Origin: Nematostella vectensis
Lineage: Eukaryota; Cnidaria; Anthozoa; Actiniaria; Edwardsiidae
Direction of reading: 5' to 3'
DNA length: 60,000 nucleotides
Assembly (NCBI RefSeq): GCF_932526225.1
Contig: NC_064048.1
Location: forward strand, 5,130,627 to 5,190,626
The notes beneath the pieces were generated by a model, which had not been told where the DNA came from, made no database searches, and saw only the letters and a list, made by a program, of their open reading frames with translations. Positions 1 to 9,361 of the stretch are shown here, in pieces (within the stretch, counting starts at the first letter, position 1; the number at the start of each line of letters is the position of its first letter). A program made the translations under genes and the position numbers.

Positions 1-3000
1 TGTCCTCGTAAAAGTCTTTCGTCTCGATCTCATACATCAGGCTGTCAGTATCAGTGAATAAGAGCTTTGCATCCTCACCGTACTTGGGCTTGACGAAGTT
101 GTAGTGGAAATCGTACATGAGCGTCTTACTCAGGTCCAGAATGGACATGCCCAAGTAGACAGGCTTGTTGAAGATCAGCTTTGTCTTCTTCATGTGGATG
201 GCGGCTAGATTCTCGCAAAAGATGGTGCGATGTTGATAGTTCGGCTTTGATATGAGCTTCTTGGCCTGCTTCTCGTCCGTCACCAACCGAATGTCCACCC
301 TGTTCCTAATGTTCTCCATAGTCTTACCAAAGACGGAGTTGTTCATTAACTTGAAAAAATCTTTCTCAAAATCGTTTGTCGCCTTGGCTCTCAGATCGGT
401 GTTCAAGTCAATGTAGGGCTCCAGCCAAGCAGACTCCTCAAAAGTGACACCCCTGTGAATCTTGGTGACTTTTAGCCCAAAACTCACATAAAGTCTCAGA
501 GTCTCATGGTGGATAACGTACTTTGTCTTGTCGTTAAGGTTGGGGACCAACTTGTCCACATTGCCTAGCCCGATAGATTCCGGGGCTAGTGGGTAATCGT
601 TGTGTAAGTCATGTAGGTGGTGAGGGTACTCCAAGTCAACCTCCAGAATGCATGGGCGGTCTCTCCAACCTGACAGCTCTTGGTCACCCATCCACCTGAA
701 ACCGTGAGTCGGTAAAGGGTTGCTCATCGCCCAGCCATACAAATTGTTAGCATCAAGGTAGGTGATATATTTTGTGGGTAGGTCAGGGTCATACTCCTTC
801 ATGTAAGGGTTATTTGCCTCCCCATGTCTGTTGCTTATCATGGAGACACCCCCACGGATGCCCTTCTCAATCATGAGCAACATGTCATAGTCCGTTAGAA
901 GCTCTAGCCTCACCTTGGTGGTCTTCAACGCTGCATCCCAAGCCAACCCTGGCGCTGTGTAGTACCAAGCGGGGTCCAGACCGTAATTCTTGAGACAAAC
1001 GTCCCTAAAGTTCTCGAAAACGTCAGCTAAAAGCAACACATCCGACTCTAGGTACAGATTGTGGTAATCCCTCATGGTCCCCATCCCGAAGACCTCCCAC
1101 ACTCTCCGCGCGTGCAGGTGATCCTCCTCCGATACATCGGTGTCGTTGAGTTTGGAGTGGAATGCCTCTCTCTGTGGGAGCTGTGTTGCGTCGAGCTTGC
1201 TAAAGCCGTCGAACCAGTCGTAAGGGAAAACACCCTTCCTCAACAACAGCTGGAGCCCCTCCCCCTCATAGTACTTCGCCATGTTTTTGAAGCATTCCCT
1301 TGACATATTACCTACTAGACTGTCGAGACTGGCCGACATAAACCTGAAACTGTCGATAAATCTGATATCACGTTTAACATCAATCTTGTTGCCCTCCTTG
1401 TTCGTGAAACTGTCGACTACAATCTGTTTTGTGAAAGAAATATACTTTTCCTCGTTATTAGGTATACAGTTTATTTTACCTTCCGATGTACCAAGGTTCT
1501 TGATAAATAGATGGCTGTCGTACCCAGACAGATTGTGAAAGATAACAGGAAAGAACTTTGGAATTTTGTGATCTAAGTTGCATGCGTTGTGAGCAGCACC
1601 TCTGTACTTCCCTGTAAGGTGGCAATGGTCCAAAACCTTGTCTTCCCCTAATCCACCCTCACAGATGTGGCAGTGAGTGGCGTCGTTATAGGCGATTTTG
1701 TCCTTCGGAGTCATTTTCACCTTCTTAGGGAACCTGAACTTATCGTAAATTTTCTTAATGTCTGACTCCAAAGACTCTACGAAAAGCTGTGGGATATCTT
1801 CGTCTGGAGATTCAGCTGTGTATCGTACAAGCTCGGATGGGGATATATCTCCGTCGAAACACTTGATGAGATAGCAGAAACCAGACGGTTTGTGCTTCTG
1901 GTATTGCTTAGTGAAGCTTTTACTCTCATCTGGGGAGCATGTGTCTATATTCTCTGTGAAGCTCTCAAAGTCGGCATAGACAACAAAGGGGACACGCATT
2001 TTTCTGTTGTAGTTTTTGAATTTAATGTGGGGTAGATTTCCATCCTTATCTATCTTAGGCATCTCTATTCCAACCGCTTCATGATTACCGCAGCATTCAG
2101 AATGTTTTTCTAATGATTGTTTGCACCGAAACGAGTTCAGACATCTACAGCATAAAAAACGAGTATGATGAAACTCATCAATTTGAGTAGATACTAATCT
2201 CATCATATTCTTTATCCAGCAGTAATGATTCGTCTCATCATCCGAGATGAGAAGTAAGTTGATTGCATTATCTGGATCCTTCTCACTGATTCTCAATGGA
2301 TATATTTTGGTTTCGTATCCAAACACATTAACCGTATACTGGTTCTGTTTCTCGAACTTGTCAATCTGTTTTAGTGAGACGGGGAACTCTATCCCTGACC
2401 AGTCGAATTTCTCAGAGTTCTCTATCATTTGTTTACTGAACCTTTGAGGATCTTTCTCCCTAGGATACACAGCAGAGGTTACTGCCCACTTGAAACATTC
2501 GTGATCATTCTCGTTCTTAACATTGATGATCGCCTTCTTAGACGCTAGTTTCGGCGGTAGCGGAATATAGGAAGACCCAGAAAGCGGTTCAAAGGGATCT
2601 ATGTTGATGTCAAAGTATTCCACTTGGTCAAACTGCCATCCGGAGCCTTGCTTCTGGAACAGCTCAACTAATCCGAGTAAATAATTTGTCATCGTATCGA
2701 ACAAATCAGAGAGATCAGTCGACTCTGTCACAATCTCGGGCTTTTCTGTATGAAAATATCCCAGTTCTTCTTCGATCTGAGCTGTAGCCGGATCCTCTTT
2801 TATAAACCCGCAAGTAAAGATAAACTTCACTTTGATAGGCTTTTTTTGTTGACTGATGAGCTCTAAGACTTTCGGTTTGATTCTGGCGATGAATGTCTTG
2901 GGGTCGTAACCTCTCTGCCCGGCTATTCCGTGGGTTTTAAGATACCCCTTCAACGCCGTCTGTTGTTCCTTGGGTGTGAAGCGATCTTCCACCTCCTCGT

Positions 3001-3463
3001 GTAGACGCTTAATCCTCTCCTTCAAACGTTTGACCCGTTTATCTGCAGCCTCTTTGGCGGTCTTTTTGATGGGCTCAGGGACATAAGATAGTATCCAATC
3101 CGCAAACTTGTCTAACTCGCTCTTGATCGAGTTGGCCGCCCTGTTTGCAAAATGCTTGAGTGATTGGACGCGGGAACTCCGTGGGGGTTGGGAGGGTTTT
3201 AGAATAGGGACATTAATCTCAGGTATCGGGCCGTCGAGAATACTCTCCGACGTGTTGGATGGGGTAATGCGGGGTGGTCGTGGCAGCCCTTTGACAAGTT
3301 TGGGTAAAGGAACCCGTCGGGGTGGTGGTGGTGGTGACGTGCTGGTCAGCGCCCCGACGAGCTCGTCTCTCCGCATCCAGTAATATCTTGGGATACCCCG
3401 CTCCTTGGCGAGGGCTTTCAGATCTTTCACCTTCAGGTTCTCCATTTCTATCAAACCAGCCAT
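1..3463 (-). CDS. Protein-primed family B DNA polymerase with HNH module (Polinton/adintovirus type), 3' end cut by window edge
   Basis: An open frame of about 1154 codons starts at ATG 3463-3461 and runs without a stop to the left edge. I read it triplet by triplet. In order it shows: a SAP-like N-terminus (residues ~9-40); a Pro-rich linker; a Cys/His cluster (C438-x2-C441, H454, C457); exonuclease motif I DFE (498-500); an HNH/endonuclease VII-like motif DHCHLTGKYRG (612-622) after a CxxC pair; Exo II NLSGYD (644-649); Exo III Y804xxxD808; Pol motif A D904-ANNLYG; motif B K1038-LMNNSVFG; motif C DTDS (1138-1141). All catalytic motifs are intact. Family knowledge: such polymerases replicate the linear DNA of Polintons and adintoviruses by protein priming. 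It is therefore a mobile or endogenised viral element gene, not host replication machinery. Other element genes (integrase, capsid, ATPase) would lie left of the window. The exact family is an inference. Confidence 0.88.
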   Translation of the reverse strand, partial: MAGLIEMENLKVKDLKALAKERGIPRYYWMRRDELVGALTSTSPPPPPRRVPLPKLVKGLPRPPRITPSNTSESILDGPIPEINVPILKPSQPPRSSRVQSLKHFANRAANSIKSELDKFADWILSYVPEPIKKTAKEAADKRVKRLKERIKRLHEEVEDRFTPKEQQTALKGYLKTHGIAGQRGYDPKTFIARIKPKVLELISQQKKPIKVKFIFTCGFIKEDPATAQIEEELGYFHTEKPEIVTESTDLSDLFDTMTNYLLGLVELFQKQGSGWQFDQVEYFDINIDPFEPLSGSSYIPLPPKLASKKAIINVKNENDHECFKWAVTSAVYPREKDPQRFSKQMIENSEKFDWSGIEFPVSLKQIDKFEKQNQYTVNVFGYETKIYPLRISEKDPDNAINLLLISDDETNHYCWIKNMMRLVSTQIDEFHHTRFLCCRCLNSFRCKQSLEKHSECCGNHEAVGIEMPKIDKDGNLPHIKFKNYNRKMRVPFVVYADFESFTENIDTCSPDESKSFTKQYQKHKPSGFCYLIKCFDGDISPSELVRYTAESPDEDIPQLFVESLESDIKKIYDKFRFPKKVKMTPKDKIAYNDATHCHICEGGLGEDKVLDHCHLTGKYRGAAHNACNLDHKIPKFFPVIFHNLSGYDSHLFIKNLGTSEGKINCIPNNEEKYISFTKQIVVDSFTNKEGNKIDVKRDIRFIDSFRFMSASLDSLVGNMSRECFKNMAKYYEGEGLQLLLRKGVFPYDWFDGFSKLDATQLPQREAFHSKLNDTDVSEEDHLHARRVWEVFGMGTMRDYHNLYLESDVLLLADVFENFRDVCLKNYGLDPAWYYTAPGLAWDAALKTTKVRLELLTDYDMLLMIEKGIRGGVSMISNRHGEANNPYMKEYDPDLPTKYITYLDANNLYGWAMSNPLPTHGFRWMGDQELSGWRDRPCILEVDLEYPHHLHDLHNDYPLAPESIGLGNVDKLVPNLNDKTKYVIHHETLRLYVSFGLKVTKIHRGVTFEESAWLEPYIDLNTDLRAKATNDFEKDFFKLMNNSVFGKTMENIRNRVDIRLVTDEKQAKKLISKPNYQHRTIFCENLAAIHMKKTKLIFNKPVYLGMSILDLSKTLMYDFHYNFVKPKYGEDAKLLFTDTDSLMYEIETKDFYED

Positions 3464-3553
3464 GTCTTTAAACCACTTTTCAAAAGCTTTTTTTAGATGT
3501 GAAGCTGAGAGGCTAGCCCCCTCGAGCTCCCCCTAGGTGCGACACGTGACAAA

Positions 3554-3721
3554 GTGATTGACAGGTGGGCTTGGCTATCACGTGACAAAGTGATTGACAG
3601 GTTCTTGACAAAGTGATTGACAGGTTTTTAAAGTGATTGACAGGTGGGCGTGGCTATCACGTGACAAAGTGATTGACAGGTGGGCGTGGCTATCACGTGA
3701 CAAAGTGATTGACAGGTGGGC
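3554..3721. repeat. 36-bp tandem repeat with CACGTG and GTGATTGACAG core
   Basis: Six copies of GTGATTGACAG begin at 3554, 3590, 3613, 3633, 3669 and 3705. Full units are 36 bp and carry a CACGTG palindrome; the two middle copies are shortened (spacings 36, 23, 20, 36, 36). The array starts about 90 bp upstream of the polymerase ATG. It could be part of the element's terminal region, a promoter array, or an unrelated minisatellite. Confidence 0.85.
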
Positions 3722-3729
3722 GTGGTCGT

Positions 3730-4042
3730 GCAAGAGATCTCTGGCAAACTCGCGCATGCGCAGGTCGCGAGGCTTGGCGGAGGTGTGCGGAGACTTTTGC
3801 GCCACTTTTGGAATGAAATTTGGGGTGATCAAAAAGTTGCGCCAGCTGCGCCAAAACCCTACTACTACTTTCGATTAGAGCGTGTTTTTCGTTCAGCCGA
3901 TCGACCTCAGGCTTTTGTTTTAGCCAAGCCAATCACCGCACGTGTTAGTATATGCCAATCAGCGCCCTCGACTGAAATGTGTAAAGACCTATCTAATATT
4001 AGCGTGGTAAAACGTTGCCTGACGTTTTCTTATCGGATTAAG
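3730..4042 (+). promoter_or_regulatory. Promoter-like region and possible first exon
   Basis: A perfect NRF-1-type palindrome, CGCGCATGCGCA, lies at 3751-3762. CCAAT boxes follow near 3929 and 3955, and a CACGTG at about 3939. A good splice donor (AAG then GTATGT) has its GT at 4043. This is the usual make-up of a TATA-less housekeeping promoter. It would suit the plus-strand BEN gene downstream, with a 5' UTR exon ending at 4042. A short frame from ATG 3977 ends in phase 0 at that donor but would hit a stop if joined to 5300, so I treat the exon as untranslated. No transcript evidence is available. Confidence 0.4.
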
Positions 4043-5299
4043 GTATGTTTTCAAAATTACAAGCTTTTTCTTTCAAATATTAAGGCACAGTATTCAAGCA
4101 CTATGGCCTTTTTTTCTCGCTATGAATCTTCGAGTCTTCTTAATGGTTTTGGAACGCTTTTTTCCTATTGAGATCAAACATTGATTGTGATGACCAAAAC
4201 TTGTCATTCTTGATAAAAATTAGTCCTTATGGGAGCTAATATTAAACCTTTCAAGGTATAGAATATTGCTTTCGGAGGCACAAGAAATGAGATGTCTGTA
4301 TAAATCGTTGAAATTATGCAAGAAATGACTTGAGGGGACTGATATGTTGACCATACAGCACTGAAATGGCCTCCTGAAATGTCACCATGAAATTCCCAAA
4401 TCCCATTTGTATTTGTATGATATTTCTCAATTTCAACTTTCAATTTTTAACTCACATATTTGTCTAACATATAATTGCATAATATCTTAGAATATATGGC
4501 CAGTGTAATCCAATAATTAAAAGGATTTTTTCTATTCAATTTTCTTTTTGTCTTGAAACAAGTGCTATAAATGTCAATTTCTGACCAAATTATTTGTATA
4601 TGAAAGCTCCACTTGAAATTTACCAGCATCTCTCTCACTTTTTTTTTTAAGAAAAATATGTTTTTTTATACTTTCATGTAAGGAATTTAAGAAATAATAA
4701 ATGTTGGTAAATGGTCAGAAATATCCTATGTATCCATATGTGATAATTCCGAAATGCAGTTCATTATTTGAGGGCATTGATAATCAATGTTACAGATTAA
4801 TTTGTTATCTTGGTTTGTTTGTTATTAATTGTATCAATTAATGTTTATAAATTATTTGATATGGCTAATATTATTTAGGCAATTTAGACCGTGCAATTTA
4901 GGAGATTCATTTTCCAAATGTTTCCATGGTCAGGTTTTTATAATGTTTTGCTCGTGTCCAATCCAGCCCATTTCCTGTCTTTTAAAAGAATGCTCGATTG
5001 CACTCAACAACAATCAGAGTCTGGAAGTTTGACTGATGTGTATGATTTTGCCTTGTTCAATTTGAGATGCACTAGAAAAGGCCCAAAAGCATGCTAGAAA
5101 CAGCAATACTTCTAGGAACCTGTATTATAGGAAAGACAGATATAGACAGGCCAACACATTTAGAAATTATCTCTTAAAGAAAACAAAAATGTTTAAATAT
5201 GAATCAAAATAAACAAAGGAAATATCAATAATTTACCATAAACAAATTGGAAATTATTTGACTGAGTGAGATCTTACACTACATTTTGTATCTTTTTAG
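4043..5299 (+). other. Probable intron of the BEN-domain gene
   Basis: AT-rich sequence between a donor at 4043 and a pyrimidine-rich acceptor ending at 5299. I see no convincing exon or repeat in it. Confidence 0.3.
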
Positions 5300-6496
5300 A
5301 TGACAAGCTAAGTTTGATGAGGCAGGAAGATGGATACATCAAACTTATTGAAGATGGCATGCTGCCAAGCCCAGAAGATCTACACCAAATACAACAAGTA
5401 CCCCCGACCCCCCTTACTTTTACCCCCAAATCAGGAAAAATAGATATCAACAATATGACCCTTCCCTCTGAAAGCTGCGAGGAGAAGCTGCTGCTCCTTT
5501 CTGAAAAAGTAGACAGCTGCAATGCAGCTATAAGTGTACTTCTGGATAAAATTAACAACATGGAAACTACACATCACCGTATATTAGATCTACTCAGCCA
5601 CACTTACACACCCACACCTACTCCGCAAACCATCACAGCTGCTGTGCAAACAATACCCATTATCAAAACATCTGCAACTACACAAACCCCTCCAATTTCC
5701 AGCACGACTGATACATAAACCACACAAACCCCTCCAATTGCCACCACACCATCATTAACCACACAGACCACCCTAATTGCCACCACACCATCATTAACCA
5801 CACAGACCACCCTAATTGCCACCACACCTGAAGCTTCAATCACACAGACAACCACAATTGCTACCACACCATCATTAACCACACAGACCACCCTAATTGC
5901 CACCACACCATCATTAACCACACAGACCACCCTAATTGCCACCACACCATCATTAACCACACAGACCACCCTAATTGCCACCACACCTGAAGCTTCAATC
6001 ACACAGACAACCACAATTGCTACCACACCATCTGCTGTTACACCATCAACATCATTTACAGACAGCCTTCCTGATATACAGTTTCCCTTTTTCCCTGTAT
6101 TACCATCATATTCATCACTTATCTTGGATCCTTCACCACCTGATCATCAAGATTCTTTTCACTTTCCTTCTTTTAATAGTAGTAATTGCTCTCTGCCCGC
6201 CAAACACTTTACCAGATGACACTTTTCTTTATAACTTAGGTAGTATTTGTAAGTCCAAGACAAATTTTGCAGTGAAACTTCTTTTGTGTTTGTACCCAAA
6301 TCCGGATGATTTATTTAATGTTAATATGAATGGTGGGAAAGGAAAGAGGCCCCTTAATCCCATGGCCAAAACTTTTATTTTTGATTCTTTTTTCAAAGTC
6401 TTTCCTTCTGCAAATATCGAGGACCGCAAAAGAGATTCGAAGGTTGTAACAAATGCTATCAATTCCCACCTGGCAAAGTACAAATCTAGGAAGTAA
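5300..6496 (+). CDS. BEN-domain protein gene, terminal exon(s), possibly broken
   Basis: A good acceptor (TATCTTTTTAG) precedes 5300, and the first in-frame ATG is at 5317. The frame encodes an acidic/helical start, then a Thr-rich low-complexity stretch. It meets TAA at 5716-5718 but stays open in the same frame through the Thr-rich repeat to about 6216. The BEN-like domain (roughly 6190-6496) lies one frame over: a hydrophobic VKLLLCLYP helix, NGGKGKRPLNP, and a C-terminal basic helix ending at stop 6494-6496. An 80-90-bp intron ending at an acceptor near 6179 could reconcile the frame change; the TAA cannot be explained that way without further splicing. BEN domains bind DNA or chromatin proteins. 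I cannot tell whether this is a live gene with a short product plus alternative splicing, or a pseudogene. Confidence 0.55.
5720..6035 (+). repeat. 39-bp Thr-rich coding minisatellite
   Basis: About seven units of 39 bp (13 codons, TTQTTLIATTPSL type), with 42-bp variants containing CCTGAAGCTTCAATC after every two or three units. The period is a multiple of three, so the frame is kept, as expected for a repeat that evolved inside a coding exon. Confidence 0.85.
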
Positions 6497-7746
6497 GACA
6501 GCACAATATTTCCTCCCGGGTATTGGTGGACTTCTTCCATGTTGACCTGACAGGGGTGCTCATCATATTTTTCAGGGGTCAAAATTAGGCCTCAAGTATT
6601 ATTTAGGGGGTATCAGAGAAAAAAAATAGGCCTTTTTCTTAGAAATGATATTTTTATTTAGGCTTCTGAGGTATTTTTTAGTGTAGCAATTTTTGGTGTG
6701 CAGGTATTTTTTAGGGGTATTTTTCGAACTTCATGGCGAGCATCTCTATCACATTTGCCATTGAGAAGCCCCCTGCCCCCCGGATTTGCTCACCCTGCTA
6801 GGATTTTGAACATTTTTGTTTGTTTGTCCATTTAACTACCTGGCTATGAGCCGGAGATTCAAAAGAATCACTAGCTTGTGAGGAGATGCAAGAGAAAACA
6901 AGAAGAAATGGTCTGTCTTACTTCCTAGATTTTGCATCATGTACATTTCTTTTACCCAAATGCCATTAAATTGATAGAAATTGTTTTATTTTTGTCTGTA
7001 ATGAGGTTAACTAAAATATTACCTCATCTGAAAGCTTTGTTCTTCATTTTCGCCAGTCTCATACTATTCAAGTTCAACTTAAAGGGGGGGAATGAATGAT
7101 TTCTGGATAGTGTAGTGCTTTCAATTCAAGAAAATATTTTTATTCTTTGATGTTATTGTATTTATACTGCTGTCATGTTTGCCAATGCCTTTAACTTATT
7201 TATTCAAACTAATTTATTCTTGTGTAATTATTTATTAGGCAACAATTAATGACCATTGACAGGCAGTTTATTAAATTGTATTTATTTAATGGAAATTAAA
7301 TATTATTATCTTCAATAAAAAAGGAAATAGAAAAACAGTCTATTTTTTAAAAGAAAGGTGTTCTTTTATTCCTACGTTCGATTTTTGTCAGTGTCTGTCA
7401 ACCACAACGCTATAAAATAAGTAACAAACCTTCCCATTTTAATGCAATTACAACCAATAAAACCACTCATACCCCCAAGCCAAAGAACTTTACAATCATG
7501 TTAGGGGGGACTAGTATTTTTTGACAGGGATTGGAAGGGAGCGGGGGGGGGGGGGGGGGCAATACAGTAGAATACTAATAATTCAAACTCCACACTACTC
7601 CAAATTAACTCCAATTCCCTTGAACTACTCAAACAATTAATTCTCAAGGGTGGTGTTACATTTTGTGTGACTTCTCGAAATAATACTGTTCAAGCCTGGT
7701 ATAACTATAACCCAGGGCAAAGCAAGATATGACTACTTGTTATATA
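6497..7746. other. Non-coding; probable 3' UTR then intergenic
   Basis: No recognisable gene. It follows the BEN stop codon. AATAAA at 7314-7319 is a possible polyadenylation signal. A pure G run of about 18 lies near 7542-7559. Confidence 0.45.
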
Positions 7747-7929
7747 TTACAATGAAGATGCTCTAGTAATCCTCTGATCTCCAGGTCGTCGCTCTGGTGT
7801 CATGGTTTCCACTGACCATTTTCTTTTTTTTTTTCTTTTTTCGTAAAATCTTTTAGCACGGTCTCTTTGCTGCTGTCTTTTCTTCTCTTTTGATTGTAAA
7901 AGTCTTTCGCGTCCGCTTAACTTAGGCAT
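7747..7929 (-). CDS. Small Lys/Arg-rich open frame, unrecognised
   Basis: A 60-codon frame with a true ATG. It begins MPKLSGRERLLQSKEKKRQQ and is strongly basic and predicted helical up to residue ~38, then ends in a non-charged tail. It could be the first exon of a minus-strand gene or a chance frame in A/T-rich DNA. A CDS on the opposite strand would begin one base away and is low-complexity. I assign no function. Confidence 0.2.
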   Translation of the reverse strand: MPKLSGRERLLQSKEKKRQQQRDRAKRFYEKRKKKRKWSVETMTPERRPGDQRITRASSL

Positions 7930-7949
7930 GGCTTCTGTAACAGCGATGA

Positions 7950-8125
7950 TAGCGAAAACTCAGAAAGGCACGATGGGCAAAAAAGGCAAAAAAACGCGCG
8001 AGGCACAAAAACGCGCGATGGGCAAAAAAAGGCGCAAGGCAAAAAAGGCAAAAAAAGGCGCAAAGCAAATAGGCAAAAAAAGGCGCGATGTAGACAAAAA
8101 GGGCAAAAAAAGGCGCGATAGATTG
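7950..8125. repeat. Imperfect GGCAAAAAAAGGCGCGATG repeat
   Basis: Blocks of GGCAAAAAA alternate with GGCGCGATG or close variants, giving a low-complexity stretch that reads as Lys/Arg-rich on the plus strand. It is a simple degenerate tandem repeat; the basic peptide is most likely an artefact of it. Confidence 0.6.
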
Positions 8126-8249
8126 TGCAGTTTTGTGATTTTTACCATCGAAAAAAATTTTAACGCTGTTAATCGTTCCCCTCTGTAAACATTTCTTCCA
8201 CTACTTCCACAAAAAGTACATCGCCTTAAAGACAATTTAAAGTGCATTC

Positions 8250-8640
8250 CATTTAATACATTGATCGAACGACAAAAAGAACAGTTTATTTTTAATCAGT
8301 AAAAAATATAGCGATGTTTATAATAACATAGCCTCTAAAAGGGGACGTTTTTGCGACCAACGTTTTTGTTTTTGCTTTCATTCTTTTCAAACAAAAATAT
8401 CTTCCCAAACTTTGGATCCGAGCTGCACATAAGACGATCATTATCCTGGTGTATTTACACATTTGTAGCTTTTTCGGGATCATAGTTATTATCACAAACC
8501 TAGCGTTAGAATTTTTGTTACGCTCTGATGCGCAACACCGTGCGCAAGGCCTATTATGTAGCCTGGAAAGAGCCTAGTGCTTCTCACATCTTTTTTGCTA
8601 AAATGTTAGTTTGTATAGACTTACAGGCATTTTGTGTGTT
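8250..8640. other. Unassigned spacer before HSPA14-like exons
   Basis: I looked here for Hsp70 ATPase-domain exons and found none. No repeat is obvious. Confidence 0.4.
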
Positions 8641-8649
8641 GCACTTTTC

Positions 8650-9361
8650 TTACACTGGCGTTGCCTATGTTGCTACTGAGGCCATTTTGTACCCCCAAGT
8701 TGCACTCATGTTGTCCTTATGTTGCTTTCATGTTGCACTTGTATTGCATATTCCACCTAATACAGTCTTCTATGATTCAGGTCATCAAATTGGGCGGTAC
8801 TGCTTGTATCCCCCAGTAGCACTCGTCTTGTCCTTATGATGTCCTTGTGTTGTTTCTTGTTGCCCTTGTATTCTCAAATCTCAGTCATTCAAGTGATCCT
8901 ATCGGGAGGTGCCACTCGTACCCCCAAGCTTCACTCGCCTTGTCCTTACGATGTCCTTGTGCTGTACTTGTATTGCATATTCCACCCATAACAGTCTTCT
9001 ATGATTCAGGTCATCCTAGTGGGAGGTGCCACTCGTACCCCCAAGCTTCACTCGCCTTGTCCTTACGATGTCCTTGTGCTGTACTTGTATTATATATTCC
9101 ACCTAAAACAGTCTTCTATGATTCAGGTCATCCTAGTGGGAGGTGCCACTCGTACCCCCCAAGCTTCACTCGCCTTGTCCTTATGATGTCCTTGTGCTGT
9201 ACTTGTATTGCATATTCCACCTAAAACAGTCTTCTATGATTCAGGTCATCCTAGTGGGAGGTGCCACTCGTACCCCCAAGCTTCACTCGCCTTGTCCTTA
9301 CGATGTCCTTGTGCTGTACTTGTATTATATATTCCACCTAAAACAGTCTTCTATGATTCAG
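8650..9361 (+). repeat. ~117-bp tandem repeat made of intron end plus start of the HSPA14 exon
   Basis: Each unit contains a pyrimidine-rich intron end (CAGTCTTCTATGATTCAG) followed by about 30 bp of the downstream exon start (GTCATCCTAGTGGGAGGTG). AG dinucleotides occur at about 8779, 9008, 9125, 9243 and 9360, i.e. spacings of 117-118 bp in the younger part. The unit near 8890 lacks the AG. Older units at the left are diverged. Only the last copy continues into the complete exon. Confidence 0.9.

Noticed and set aside
3716-4171. 151-codon plus-strand frame next to the 36-bp repeats
   Set aside because: It starts inside the repeat and reads through a strong splice donor, with no domain. More likely promoter and 5' UTR.
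5604-6026. 140-codon minus-strand frame VVAIRVVCVVNDG
   Set aside because: Antisense shadow of the Thr-rich coding minisatellite.
6180-6220. Frameshift mutation joining the Thr-rich and BEN frames
   Set aside because: Not claimed as a mutation, because a pyrimidine-rich acceptor near 6179 allows a short intron to explain the frame change.
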